From Deroplatys truncata (taxonomy: Eukaryota; Arthropoda; Insecta; Mantodea; Mantidae): a stretch of DNA of 64,000 nucleotides. The notes beneath the pieces were generated by a model. The model had not been told where the DNA came from and searched no databases. It saw only the letters and a list, made by a program, of their open reading frames with translations. The DNA lies in contig CM060983.1 in assembly GCA_030765065.1 (NCBI GenBank), forward strand, positions 50,776,067 to 50,840,066. The letters run 5' to 3'. The translations under genes and the position numbers were made by a program. Positions 45,663-56,228 of this stretch are shown here, piece after piece. Position 1 is the stretch's first letter. Each line of letters starts with the position of its first letter.

Positions 45663-46538
45663 GCAAAGATAATCTAAAATTTCATCGTTGAAATACTTTG
45701 GAAATAGTGTAGAAGTTTTACCGGCCTTATTTAATTAAATTCATGTATATACCCTATTATTTAGTGATTTTTTCAATAATTTCTTCCTCTGATTCGTCAA
45801 AAATCAGTGTACAATACGCATTTTTATACGTTTTAATGTTCCTTTATTTTTAAAACCGCTGCATTTGTCCGTAATTACGAGCAATAATTTTTTTTCAGAT
45901 TTACTCAGATGTGTAGCTTGTAGAATCGAATTAGGAAATGTTTTAATAAATGTATTGTATTTTTTAGGTTAAAGTAGCTACATTTTTAAAGCTGCCAGGA
46001 CCGTTATTTGTATTTAGTATAAAGATTGTTATATTTTCATTTTTAAGACTTCCTTTGTTAAAAGATAATGTCTTGCAACCTATTTTTAAATTTGTTTTGC
46101 AAAGATAATCTAAAATTTCATCGTTGAAATACTTTGGAAATAGTGTAGAAGTTTTTCCACCCTTATTTAATTAAATTCATGTATATACCCTATTATTTAG
46201 TGATTTTTTCAATAATTTCTCCCTCTCATGTCCATCATTCGTCAAAAAATCAGTGTACAATACGCATTTTTATACGTTTTAATGTTCGTTTATTTTTAAA
46301 ACCGCTGCATTTGCCCGTAATTACGAGCAATAATTTTTTTTCAGATTTAATCCAATTTTAGCTTATAGAATCGAATTAGGAAATGTTTTAATAAATGTAT
46401 TGTATTTTTTAGGTTAAAGTACCTACATTTTTTAAAGTTAGCATGCCGTTATTTGTATTTAGTATAAAGATTGTTATATTTTCATTTTTAAGACTTCCTT
46501 TGTTAAAAGATAATGTCTTGCAATCTATTTTTAAATTT
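45663..46538 (+). repeat. tandem duplication, two units of 436 bp
   Basis: Unit 1 (45663-46098) and unit 2 (46099-46538) both start GCAAAGATAATCTAAAATTT and end near AAGATAATGTCTTGCAA, then CTATTTTTAAATTT. By eye they are about 95 percent identical with small indels. AT-rich, no coding function. Confidence 0.9.
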
Positions 46539-47143
46539 CTTTTAAAACCAAAGCGAACGTTAACAACTATAATGGCTGTCTTCATGTGTCGGGAAGCTAA
46601 CATGGCCGCTTCAGTCATCTTTTAGAAGCGTACCTTACATGTAGGTAAGGAAGGTAGCATCAGCTGGCGGAGAGGAGAAGGCTTGCGAAAGGCGGCTGAG
46701 GGGCGGCATCTGGAGGGAGTAAGGTAGGGATGAAAGGCCGGCATCATGAGGCGCTGAGAGCTAGCCGAGCCCGCCAGTACGGCACAGCTTGCCGTAAGGG
46801 TCGGACCTAATAGAGTGTCGAGCTTATACAGCTGCAGCGCGCGCCAGCGTCTTACGTAATCTAGTTTTTTACGCTCACTATACCATTTAAATATACATTC
46901 ATCTAAGAGATATAATATTCGTGAGGATGACAGATGTCTAAATATACATAACAAAGAAATTAGTTACTGATATAAATGTAATATCGTACGTTCACCATTT
47001 TATTTTTAATTACTTTTTTTATTTTATTCGAGGATGACTTTGTATTCACGTCACAGGATTCAATCCTAGTCCTCCAGCCCGACTTGGAACAACAATCAAT
47101 AACGAGCTACAATCCAAGGATATAATCGGAAATAATAATAAAA
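46539..47143. other. unassigned, spacer end of the palindrome
   Basis: A GC-rich patch at 46640-46850 is followed by AT-rich DNA up to the inner edge of the right arm. A 110-codon minus-strand frame here has no recognisable domain and I do not call it a gene. Confidence 0.35.
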
Positions 47144-47208
47144 AAACCTGTGACAAGACATTTAAAACCAGAAATCAAGCTGTTTTCCTAGAAACGGACC
47201 TGGACTCT

Positions 47209-50200
47209 ATGCTGGAAACCAAAATGAAGAAATTGGTTACTGAAATGGAGGAATCACAACTAAAGAGAAGCAATTGGGCTCTGCTTGCTGTGGAAGGGGT
47301 GCGCCTTCGTATCAACAAGTACAATCCGCTACGAGGAAGTAGCTACATACCCCTACCTCCCTCTGTTGAAGCAAGAAAAGCCTGCATTAACATCCAGAAT
47401 TTAACTGATGAGCTATGTTTCATGTACTCTGTATTGGCCAAATTCGTCGAGAAGGATGCACAACGGGTGAGCAAATACGCACAATTCCAAGATAAGTACG
47501 ACTTCAGCTATCCTACTCCACTTTCTCAAATACCTAAATTTGAGAAGCTTAATAGGATGTCTATCAACGTCTTCGGTCTGGATGAGAAGCATGAAGTGTA
47601 TCCGATAAAGGTTGCCGACACTGAACTACCTGACCACTGTGACCTCCTGCTATTGAGTGACAGTAGTGGAAAACATCACTATGTATATATCAAGAATTTT
47701 GAGAAGCTCGTTCGACGTCAAAAAACTAAGCATGGTAGAGTGATATATACCTGTAAGCGATGCTTTACACACTTTGACAATCGATATGGACAAAGTGGGC
47801 TGGAAAAACTGGAAGAACATGCAGCTATCTGTAATCAGCATGGTGTTGCAAGGGTAGTTATGCCTACAAAGGAGATATCAATTGTACAGTTTAAAAATGT
47901 GGAGAGGATGCTGAAAGTACCTTATGCCATCTATGCGGATTTTGAGAGTATTCTCACTCCATGTCATACGTGTATTCCCAGTCCTGAAACTTCCTATACA
48001 ACCCCTTATCAAGAGCATACAGCAATGAGCTTCTGTGTTTACGTTAAACCATCAACCAACGTTGAACATCTGGAAACTGGTCTTCCTAAGCATCCCTATG
48101 TATATCGTGGTGTTGATGCTGCTCAGAAGTTTATGGAATACCTGTCATTCCTTGCAAAGGAGATTAACAATATATACAAATCTGTCATGCCCCTGAAACT
48201 TACAGATCAACAGCAGATGGATTTTAACGCCTCTACAGTATGCTACTTGTGTGGAAAAACCTTTACTGAAGAGAACTATAAAGTACGCGACCATGATCAC
48301 ATCAGTGGTGAATATCGGGGGAGTCTGCATAATGAATGTAATTTAGCCTGCAAAACACCTAAATATATCCCTGTCTTCATGCACAACCTCAGTGGATATG
48401 ACTCTCATTTCATTGTTAAGGAGCTGGGATGTACAAGTGAGCGGGTGGAAGTAATTCCTAGCTCTGAAGAAAGCTATATATCATTCTCCAAGTATGTTGG
48501 AGATATAGAGCTCCGGTTTGTGGATAGTTTTCGGTTCCTGAGTACAAGCTTGGATAAGCTGGTAAAAAATCTAACATCGTATCCTGAAACATTGAAGTAC
48601 TTCGGAGAAGACAAGTTGAAGTTGATGACTCGTAAGGGTGTATTTCCCTATGATTACATCACTTCATGGGACGTCTTGAACGAAACCTGCTTACCTCCTA
48701 AGGACTCCTTCTACAATAAATTAAATGAAGAGAAAATTAGTGATGCTGACTACGATCATGCTAAAAATGTATGGGAGCTGTTTAATGTCAGAAACCTGGG
48801 CGAGTACAGCGACCTCTACTTAATCTCTGATGTGCTTCTCCTAGCTGATGTCTTTGAGACATTTAGGGAGCAAACACTTAAAACACACAAAGTCGACCCT
48901 GCACATTATTTTACCTCTCCAGGACTTACATGGGATGCCATGTTACTGTACACTGGAATTCAGCTGGAATTGTTACAGGATTATGATCAATTACTCATGG
49001 TGGAATCTGGCATAAGAGGAGGTTTATGTCAAGTTTCCCACCGCTATGCAGAGGCTAATAACACCTACATGGAGAAGTATGATCCGTCGAGACCAACCCA
49101 ATTTATTACCTATGAAGACGCCAACAACCAATATGGGTGGGCAATGAGTCACGCTCTCCCTTATGGTAGATTTGAGTGGGTATCACCTGAAAAAATTGAC
49201 TTAGAAAGACTACAAGAAGATGATCCTTACGGCTACATATTAGAAGTCGACGTCGAGTATCCTGCAGAACTTCACGATCTACACAACGATCTACCTTTCC
49301 TGCCTGAGTGTATGACGCCTAAGGACTCTCCTACAAAGAAACTGATACCTCATCTAGGACCTCGAAATAAGTATGTACTACATTACATGGCGTTGAAGCA
49401 AGCTCTTGATCATGGACTACGGTTAACAAAAATCCATCGTGTGCTACAATTCCAACAGTCTCGATGGTTAAAACCGTATGTGGAATTTAACAACAGACTA
49501 CGACAACAAGCTGCAAATGATTTTGAGAAGGATCTCTACAAATTGTTCAACAATGCTATGTTCGGAAAAACTATGGAGAACCTGCGTAATCGTATGGATA
49601 TACGACTGGTGACAAATGAGAAGACTCTGGAAAAGTTAATTGCAAAGCCAACGTTTATCGACAGGACTATATATGCTTCTAATCTAGCTGCTGTACATAT
49701 GGCCTCCCGACAGATCGTGTTCAATAAGCCTATATACATCGGTATGAGTGTGTTGGATATCTCCAAGACATTAATGTACCGGTATCACTATGATGTGTTG
49801 TTACCGTATTATGGAGCTGAAAACCTGAAGCTTATGTATATGGACACTGATTCGTTCATTCATCGTGTTACAACTGAAGATGTGTACCAGGATAAGCTAC
49901 GTTTTCTTGAGCACCTAGATACTGCTGATTATCCTACAAGCCATATATGCTATTCGCCTCTAAACAAGAAGGTACTTGGGAAATTTAAAGATGAGGCTAA
50001 TGGTAAAATCATTCAACGCTTTGTAGGGCTACGACCTAAAATGTATGCCCTAGATATCGACGGTTCAATGATAAAAAAGATTAAAGGTATAAAACGTAGT
50101 GCTATTAAGCAGTACGTCACGTTCGAGAGCTATACTGACTGCCTTAAAACCAGAGAAATTACCAGAACGCCCATGAATCTGATCCTGTCGCGACAGCATG

Positions 50201-50322
50201 CTCTTGACACAGTACAAGTGAATAAAATTACATTGACACCATACGACGATAAAAGAATTATTGCTGAGGACGGAATAACGACATACGCCTATGGACATTA
50301 TAGCATTACAAGTAGTGTATAA
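47209..50322 (+). CDS. Polinton-type family-B DNA polymerase (right copy, partial)
   Basis: Fossil copy corresponding to residues 97-1133 of the left copy, almost identical in sequence; the N-terminal part lies outside the repeat arm. The frame is open for 1,037 codons and keeps every recognisable exonuclease and polymerase motif: YADFES, the VRDHDH zinc insert, HNLSGYDSHF, YSDLYLISD, DANNQYGWAM, NNAMFGK and YMDTDSF. The start shown is the first ATG inside the arm. The promoter and zinc-finger region of the left copy is not present here, so expression is doubtful. Confidence 0.88.
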   Translation: MLETKMKKLVTEMEESQLKRSNWALLAVEGVRLRINKYNPLRGSSYIPLPPSVEARKACINIQNLTDELCFMYSVLAKFVEKDAQRVSKYAQFQDKYDFSYPTPLSQIPKFEKLNRMSINVFGLDEKHEVYPIKVADTELPDHCDLLLLSDSSGKHHYVYIKNFEKLVRRQKTKHGRVIYTCKRCFTHFDNRYGQSGLEKLEEHAAICNQHGVARVVMPTKEISIVQFKNVERMLKVPYAIYADFESILTPCHTCIPSPETSYTTPYQEHTAMSFCVYVKPSTNVEHLETGLPKHPYVYRGVDAAQKFMEYLSFLAKEINNIYKSVMPLKLTDQQQMDFNASTVCYLCGKTFTEENYKVRDHDHISGEYRGSLHNECNLACKTPKYIPVFMHNLSGYDSHFIVKELGCTSERVEVIPSSEESYISFSKYVGDIELRFVDSFRFLSTSLDKLVKNLTSYPETLKYFGEDKLKLMTRKGVFPYDYITSWDVLNETCLPPKDSFYNKLNEEKISDADYDHAKNVWELFNVRNLGEYSDLYLISDVLLLADVFETFREQTLKTHKVDPAHYFTSPGLTWDAMLLYTGIQLELLQDYDQLLMVESGIRGGLCQVSHRYAEANNTYMEKYDPSRPTQFITYEDANNQYGWAMSHALPYGRFEWVSPEKIDLERLQEDDPYGYILEVDVEYPAELHDLHNDLPFLPECMTPKDSPTKKLIPHLGPRNKYVLHYMALKQALDHGLRLTKIHRVLQFQQSRWLKPYVEFNNRLRQQAANDFEKDLYKLFNNAMFGKTMENLRNRMDIRLVTNEKTLEKLIAKPTFIDRTIYASNLAAVHMASRQIVFNKPIYIGMSVLDISKTLMYRYHYDVLLPYYGAENLKLMYMDTDSFIHRVTTEDVYQDKLRFLEHLDTADYPTSHICYSPLNKKVLGKFKDEANGKIIQRFVGLRPKMYALDIDGSMIKKIKGIKRSAIKQYVTFESYTDCLKTREITRTPMNLILSRQHALDTVQVNKITLTPYDDKRIIAEDGITTYAYGHYSITSSV

Positions 50323-50774
50323 GAGAATTTAAGTTGAATATGAAGATTTTCTCGTGAGTCTACAATCTTAAAAAATGAAGGTTATCCGTGTGCTGTATAT
50401 GCAGCTAGCTGACGACCGATGAAGAAAGAAGAAGATGGAAGGGAAGGTGGTAACCCTGCCATTAGGAGCAATCCTAGTGCTAGTCTCAAGCCTAGATAAA
50501 AAGGGGAGAGACGCCTACAACAAACTAAAATAAAGGTATGTTGACGTAAACTTTTCAATTAAAACTCTGGAATAATAAAACCTGAATAAAACATTGCAAT
50601 TTCACTAAAAGAAAGTTGAGGTTATCTTTGGTTTGCCAGATTAGGTTAGTCGATGACCGAGTAGAATAGATGATGAGAGGAACGTTTAGGATTGGTCGGG
50701 TTAATCTAGGCTAGGCTCTCGTACTTATTGTCTAAGTTATGAAGGATGAATTAGTTTAGATTGATTTAGCAATG

Positions 50775-50995
50775 GATTGGTTACGTGTTGTTCTTACGTT
50801 TTGTTACGTGGTTACATGGTTGGTAAGTGTTGTTACATAGCGTGATGAGATTGTTACGTGGTGTTACGTCTTGACACGTGGTTACGTGCTTATGCTACTT
50901 AGTGTGACGTCTTGTCATGCCGTTATGTTACGTTGTGTTACGTCTTGTTACGTGGTTACGTTTGTTGGTTACGTCTTGTTACGTGATTATTTTAG
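50775..50995 (+). repeat. GTAAC short-repeat cluster, right arm
   Basis: Mirror of 39490-39710: variants of GTTACGTCTTGTTACGTGGT, 3' of the polymerase gene. Present in both arms with about one visible difference. Confidence 0.8.
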
Positions 50996-51179
50996 GAATG
51001 AATAGACAATGAGAAGATCCAGAGCAAACAAGGTGGCAATAGGTTAGGACGTATACTTCACTGTGAAACGATATACAGTTTGTCCCTCTCCGTCTCGCAC
51101 GCTACTCTTTAACATATAAAAAGTTTGCAAGGTTTAGAAAAAAGTATATAAAAGTGTTGTAACGCTGGATGATAAAAGT

Positions 51180-52495
51180 TTTATAATCGAATTACTCTCT
51201 ATATTACCGTATAAACCTACATTCCTTCTCCTTCAAACCCTGTCTATCCTTGTATCTCTCCCGTTTTCCATATTTCACCCATATAAACGTATACTCTGCT
51301 CCTCAACCCATGTCTAGACTAGCACCTCTCCTCATATGCCCCCTACCGCTCTCATATAAATGCATTTTCCTCCTTGAAGACTCTCTCAACCTAGCACTAC
51401 CTTCGTTTTCCCTATCTTTCCCATATAAACGCATACTCTGTCATTCAGACCTTCCTGTCTAGCCTAACACTTCTCCTCATATTCCCCCCACCTCTCTCAT
51501 ATACGACACATTCCCTACTTCAACCCTGTCTAGCCTAGCATCGACCCTCGTATTCCCTATCTCTCGCATATAAACGTCTACTCTATCATTCAAAACTCCT
51601 AGCCTAATACCTCTCCTCGGTTCACTATCTCGCTCATATAAAACGCCATATTCTACCCTTCAAGTCCTGTTTAGTATAACATCTTTCCTTATATTCCCTA
51701 TCTCTCTCGTATAAAGCGTATCCCTCCCTCCTTTAGCATCTGACTAGCCTAGCATCAGCCCTGGTATTCCCTATCTCTCCCCTATAAACGCATTTTCCTC
51801 CTTGAACTGTCGCATCTACCCTCGTTTTCCCTATCCTTTCCCATATAAACGCAAAAAGTATCCTAGCTTCTGTCTATCATACCATCTGTCCCCGTTTTCC
51901 ATATATTCCTCATATAAACGTATACCGTACTCCTTAACCTCTGTCTACACTAGCACCTCCCCTCGTATACCCTATCTCTGTCGTATAAAGCATATCTCTC
52001 CCTCCTTCTGTCCCTGCTCTACCTCAGAACTCTCCTCGTTTTCCCTATCTCTCCCATATAAACGCATGTTTTCCTCCTTGAAGGTTCTCTCGACCTAGCA
52101 TATACCCTCGTTTTCCTCGTGTCTTCATATAAAAAGCCATACTCTACCCTTCAAACCCCGAATAGTCTAGTACCTCTCCACGTATCCCCTATCTCTCCTG
52201 TAAATATGTTCATATTCCCCTGCTTCAGCATCTGTCTATCCTAGCCTCTGTTCACGTTTTCCCTATCTTTCCTATATAAATGCATATTCCAACTCTCAAC
52301 CCTATCTAGTCCAACACTTCTCCTCGTATTCCACGTATCTCTCATATAAAGCACATCCTCATTCCTTCAACCTCTATCTAGCCTAGCATCGATCCTCGTA
52401 GTCCCTATCTTCCCCATATAAACGCATTTTCCTCCGTGAACCACCGCATATACCCCCGTTTTCCCTATCCTTTCCCATATAAACGCAAAAACTGC
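51180..52495 (+). repeat. minisatellite array, about 20 units of 60-66 bp
   Basis: Units contain CCTCGTTTTCCCTATCTCTC, CCATATAAACGCAT, TCCTTGAA or CTTCAACC and CTGTCTAGCCTAGCA, with strong drift between units. The first third (to 51507) lies within the right palindrome arm and the rest is outside it. Many units include TATAAA by virtue of CATATAAACG. No protein; the open frames in it are periodic artefacts. Tandem repeats are common in Polinton termini, which is a possible origin. Confidence 0.85.
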
Positions 52496-52721
52496 GCCAG
52501 AATGGACCTATATACTCTACTCACAGATACTGAGAGCAGATAGACTGGGCGGATTCCTAATGCCATCTGCACTGCACGCGCAGAATCTACCATTTGTTCG
52601 TCACAGGAGCAGAGGTACAGTTGCCATGCACATGCTTCTCTGGACATATGACCAAGCAAGCTCGTAAATACAGGGATGAGACCTAGAAGGCCAACTGTTC
52701 GTAATGAATATTGTCAATAGT
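52496..52721. other. unassigned junction
   Basis: Moderately GC-rich DNA between the minisatellite and the LINE 3' end. No terminal repeat of a Polinton was recognised. Confidence 0.3.
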
Positions 52722-54765
52722 ATGAATGAATGAACAAACTTTAAATAAATTTTATTTGTACATCTTTTATACACAATCCTTTTTTATAATATCTCATTGG
52801 TAAACTAACTTAACCTATGTAAAGATTTTCTGGCCAGCTATATTCTACCTGTATTACTCATTTTGCCTGGCACTTTGGCCTTATGGCTCAGCTGAGCTGC
52901 CCTTGCTACGCTTAATCACCTATGATCCATCCTCTCCCTCTTCAGTTTGCCCTTCTACCTTTATCTCTGTTACTTTTCTAATGAATTTCTCCTTTACTTT
53001 CTTTAAGACCTCCCCCATATTCTTATTTCTCTTGTTAACATTCTAATTGCTACTATTTTTCCATTCATTTTTACTTTCTCTACTACATATAGTAAGTAGG
53101 GGAAGTATTGTATTCCACCCAAAAATTCGATACCGAGATTTCACCGGAAATACATGTTTTAAGACTCACTGAATCCAAAAAAATCTGTGAACAGTCAGAA
53201 TCAAACAGTCGGATATACACCAAACTTGGTATTTAGGTTCAGTATCTTCCAGAGATGCGACACGAAGGTTTTCAAGAAAATCCCCCACCCCAGACAACCC
53301 TTTTAAATGGAACATTTTTCGAAAATTTTAATTTTCTCAAAAATGGCTCTAACGATTTTGATTAAAATATCATATGTTTAAGATATTTGCATGAAAAATG
53401 AAATGTATATCTCGAATTTTCTGGGAATGTCTCCAAAAGTACTCTTCATTGTGAACGACTTTTGCATAACTGGTAAACCATAAGAGATAGACAAAATTTT
53501 ACTACACAAAAAATGTATATCGCGTTAAAATACACAAATTATGTCATACACATTTCTTTTGTTGAGTGAACCGTTTTCGAGATATTGCTTGTTATTCCCT
53601 TAAACTTTCCTATACTTATACTTTTTCTCAAATTCGTTATTAATTTTTTTTATGTCCTGGACTTGCAAAGAGAATGGAATGCGCCACATAGCAACCAGCG
53701 TTAAAATATTTGACTATCGCTTAAAACCTAGCATATTCCCCTTGCATCTACAAGAAAATTACCAACAAGATTGACATCTCAATATCTCGATTAACATGAA
53801 GCATATGGAGAATAAGCGTTTGTAAAAATAGTTTGTACAAGAGTAGAGAAAGTCATGTGAGTGTAACACATCAGATATTTTCTCTGTGTTTCCTCCCATA
53901 CTTTTTGTCTCCATTCTGGCAATTCTTTGCATTCTGTCATATAATGCTCTGTACTTTCACTACCTCCGCATAGTTCACAAATTTCGTTTTTTCTGCCTCA
54001 TAGCCCTCTCAGGTACATTGACCCTGTTCTCATCCAAGCAAACGCTTCTTTTTCGGTTCTATTACAATAATCCACATATCCTTCTCTTCCCCATTTCCTT
54101 TTTACTAATCTATAGAACCTTAGAGATTTTTTATTCTCTAAGCTTCCCCAAATCTCTTGTCTTTCTATGTCCTCCACCCTGTTTCTTACTGTCATCCAGA
54201 AGCCGTTGCCACTTCCTTCTTCTGCTCTCCAAATATCTTCCATTCCTATCTTCTCCATAATTTTTTCTAGCCCTGTCCACCAGCTATTTTTATTTTTTGT
54301 ACTCTTTTGTTATTTCATACTAATCCTTGAAGTTTCCCCTTCATCTTTTTCAGGTATCTAATTTAATCCCCTTTACAGTATCACTCCCTTCTTGTTCTTC
54401 CTAATTCCACTAATGCTACTTCCCCCGGTGCTGATCTTGGCAACCCCAATAGCTCTTTACAAAACCTTCTATAGCTCTGGTCTATTTTTCTGCTTAATTC
54501 AGATCCTCTCCAAATTTCAACTGCATATAGCATTCTAGCTTCTTCTAATAACTCATATATTCTTTCTATCCATTTATTCGGCTTTTCTAATTTGTATTTG
54601 CACATCCTTACTCCTGTCATTGCCGCTTTTCCTTTAGCAATAACCTTCCTGCTATGCACCACCCATTCACCATTACTGCTCATCTTCACCCCCAAATAAC
54701 CAAACTCCTTAGCAACTTCTAACTTTAAACCCCTATGTTATCAACAGTATTTAAACTGTCCTTAT
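52722..54765 (-). pseudogene. LINE ORF2 C-terminal part, split by repeat H
   Basis: Minus-strand non-LTR retrotransposon remnant truncated at its 5' side. At 54695-54381 it reads LGVKMSSNGEW-type text (MGVKMSSNGEWVVHSRKVI) and later EARMLYAVEIWRGSELSRKI, ending KELLGLPRSAPGEVALVELG. At 54258-53998 it reads MEKIGMEDIWRAEEGSGNGF, IERQEIWGSLENKKSLRFY and CNRTEKEAFAWMRTG. These are typical post-RT domains of insect LINEs; the reverse-transcriptase catalytic part is gone. Beyond the inserted H copy (53073-53876) the C-terminal NMGEVLKKVKEKFIRKVTEI continues. The 3' end carries a short TTCA-type tail (near 52722-52735). Several stops are present. Confidence 0.72.
53073..53876 (+). mobile_element. 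repeat H, full-length, inserted in a LINE
   Basis: 804 bp: ACTTTCTCTACTACATATAG to CACATCAGAT. Removing it rejoins the flanking LINE at a run of T, which defines the element ends. Five T precede it and ATTTT follows, so insertion occurred within a T run without a longer target duplication. The microsatellite is nearly lost here (near 53185), which accounts for the shorter length. Confidence 0.85.
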
Positions 54766-54769
54766 CTTA

Positions 54770-55912
54770 TGGTTATGGAGGGGACTCATCGCCGATCCAG
54801 AGGAGATACTGTAACTATGCCTTACGAGGGGACGTCCCCGGGAGGAAGGATAAGGCGAGAGGAGACAGCGGGCGGCCGGATCCAGAAGCGGCGGTGCAGC
54901 AGTGTTACGGTCCCTAAGTTTCCAGAAATAGACAACCCGGCAGACAGACAGGCGGATCGGGGACCCCGCTCCACACTGAAGTTGAATTGCTCTTGGAGTT
55001 TATCTTTAGCCACACGCTTGGGAAGCCAATTTGAAGTAGACATTGTCTTTACGTTGGAGTTGTTTATTTAGCTCCACGTATGGACGTCAATTTTAAGAAG
55101 ATTGTTTGTTACGTAATATGCTACTACGTATGTAAAGCCGACTTGAAGATGTATTTTTGTTGTTACGCTCCAACTTTAATAATATTATATTAACTTTGTT
55201 ATTAAACTGGTTCTATTGATATTAATTTGTTTGCTTTTTTGCCTCGGCTGCTTCAGTATTACTTTAGAGACACGTTTCTCTTAATCAGGGCGTGGTGCGA
55301 CAAGAATGTAGACTTACACAGATTTTAAGTTCAAATTCACTTCTTTTTATTAATCGTTGACACAAAGTAAATAGCACTACACTGATATCAAGAGCTGTGA
55401 GATTCTTTAATTTAATACTTGCACTTTGTTAACGCGTATACTAAATTTTCCTTTCACACGAATACTTAATATCTCTAGAGAGCACGTCTTCCATCCGGTC
55501 ACTACCAAGGTCTGCCATCAACTGAACATATTTCAACTGTCCAAACCCGTAAACTTCTATATTTCAAGTCTCTGATTGGCTAATCCTAGTCCAATAGAAT
55601 ACCTGCATTTTACTAAAGCTTTTTCTAGCTGTTGATTGGCTAATTTTAAACTGTCACAAAATTTATATTATCCTTGCTCTAATCATGACTAGTAGTATTT
55701 AAACTCTCAAACTCATTATTTCCTCAAGGTTACCTCATTGTTAGCAACTTTAAACTTATTATTCTCATAGCTCTTACATTATTAAATTACATAATGCATT
55801 CACATAACATTAATAAACTTGTGTACAATAATATAAGCATATGCAATGATTGTCATTTTTTTTTACAAATTACTACATACATATTGCTTCAAGGCGGGCT
55901 GTTATTGAATTT
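54770..55912 (-). mobile_element. LTR-type retroelement fragment
   Basis: Reverse-oriented relative of 36640-37545 and 58836-59600. The outer edge at 55912 is the reverse complement of ATAACAGCCCGCC. The GCCTCGGCTGC segment lies near 55240, and a primer-binding-site-like stretch near 55020-55035 reads TTGGCTTCCCAAGCG on the minus strand. Beyond it, 54770-55000 may be leader or the start of an internal region. No gag or pol motif is recognisable. A broken fossil. Confidence 0.5.
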
Positions 55913-55974
55913 ACATATTATATAATTTAATTGAAATTATTCAAGTGTTAAAACTACTGCCTCAACATAGAGGG

Positions 55975-56228
55975 GATCCAACGCCCCTCTAAGGGGTTCG
56001 GATAACCCGGCAGCTAGCCGAAAGCAGAGGGACGAAGAAAGTTCACAGAGAGGATCCTTTTCCACTGCCACGGGATGAAGGCTGAAAGAAACCATTCTAG
56101 CATTAGCCTGACGACTTGGGGAAACCCCCGAAAAAACCTTGGTTCAGAGTGGACGGTCCCCGGGGATTGAACCTGGACCTCCCGAATGCGGTCCACAGAC
56201 GTTGCCGCCCGAACCATCTCGCTCACTT
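55975..56228 (-). repeat. tRNA-derived SINE
   Basis: Minus strand. An A-box-like GAGATGGTTCGGGCGGCAAC lies near 56210-56224, and the B box GGTTCAATCC is at 56164-56173. The tRNA-like head is followed by a body with GGGGGTTTCCCC and CTAATGCTAGAATGG, then CCGGGTTATCCGAACCCCTT near the end. This body is what recurs in the tandem array at 44429-45470. Confidence 0.7.

Larger units (their letters stand above)
47144..51507 (+). repeat. giant inverted repeat, right arm (4,364 bp)
   Basis: Reverse complement of 38976-43339. The inner edge begins AAACCTGTGACAAGACATTT within the polymerase gene, and the outer edge ends CTCATATACGAC. Outside the right edge the minisatellite continues for nearly 1 kb, whereas outside the left edge there is a repeat H copy. 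Conversely the polymerase gene continues past the inner edge only on the left side. Each arm therefore keeps something the other has lost. Confidence 0.95.

Noticed and set aside
46622-46954. A 110-codon minus-strand frame in the palindrome spacer as a missing Polinton gene
   Set aside because: No similarity to integrase, ATPase, protease or capsid signatures; it starts in a GC-rich patch with no other support.
38976-51507. Treating 38976-51507 as one Polinton with very long terminal repeats
   Set aside because: The minisatellite continues beyond the right edge, no target duplication is visible at the edges, and the arms contain most of the polymerase gene itself.
51250-52098. Two open frames of 70-98 codons beside the polymerase, one present in both arms
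   Set aside because: They are periodic readings of the minisatellite (repeating Pro-Tyr-Lys-Arg pieces), not capsid or other Polinton proteins.
53886-54361. A plus-strand hydrophobic open frame that might be a membrane protein
   Set aside because: It is the antisense of the LINE C-terminal domain, which gives Leu/Ser/Phe-rich translations.
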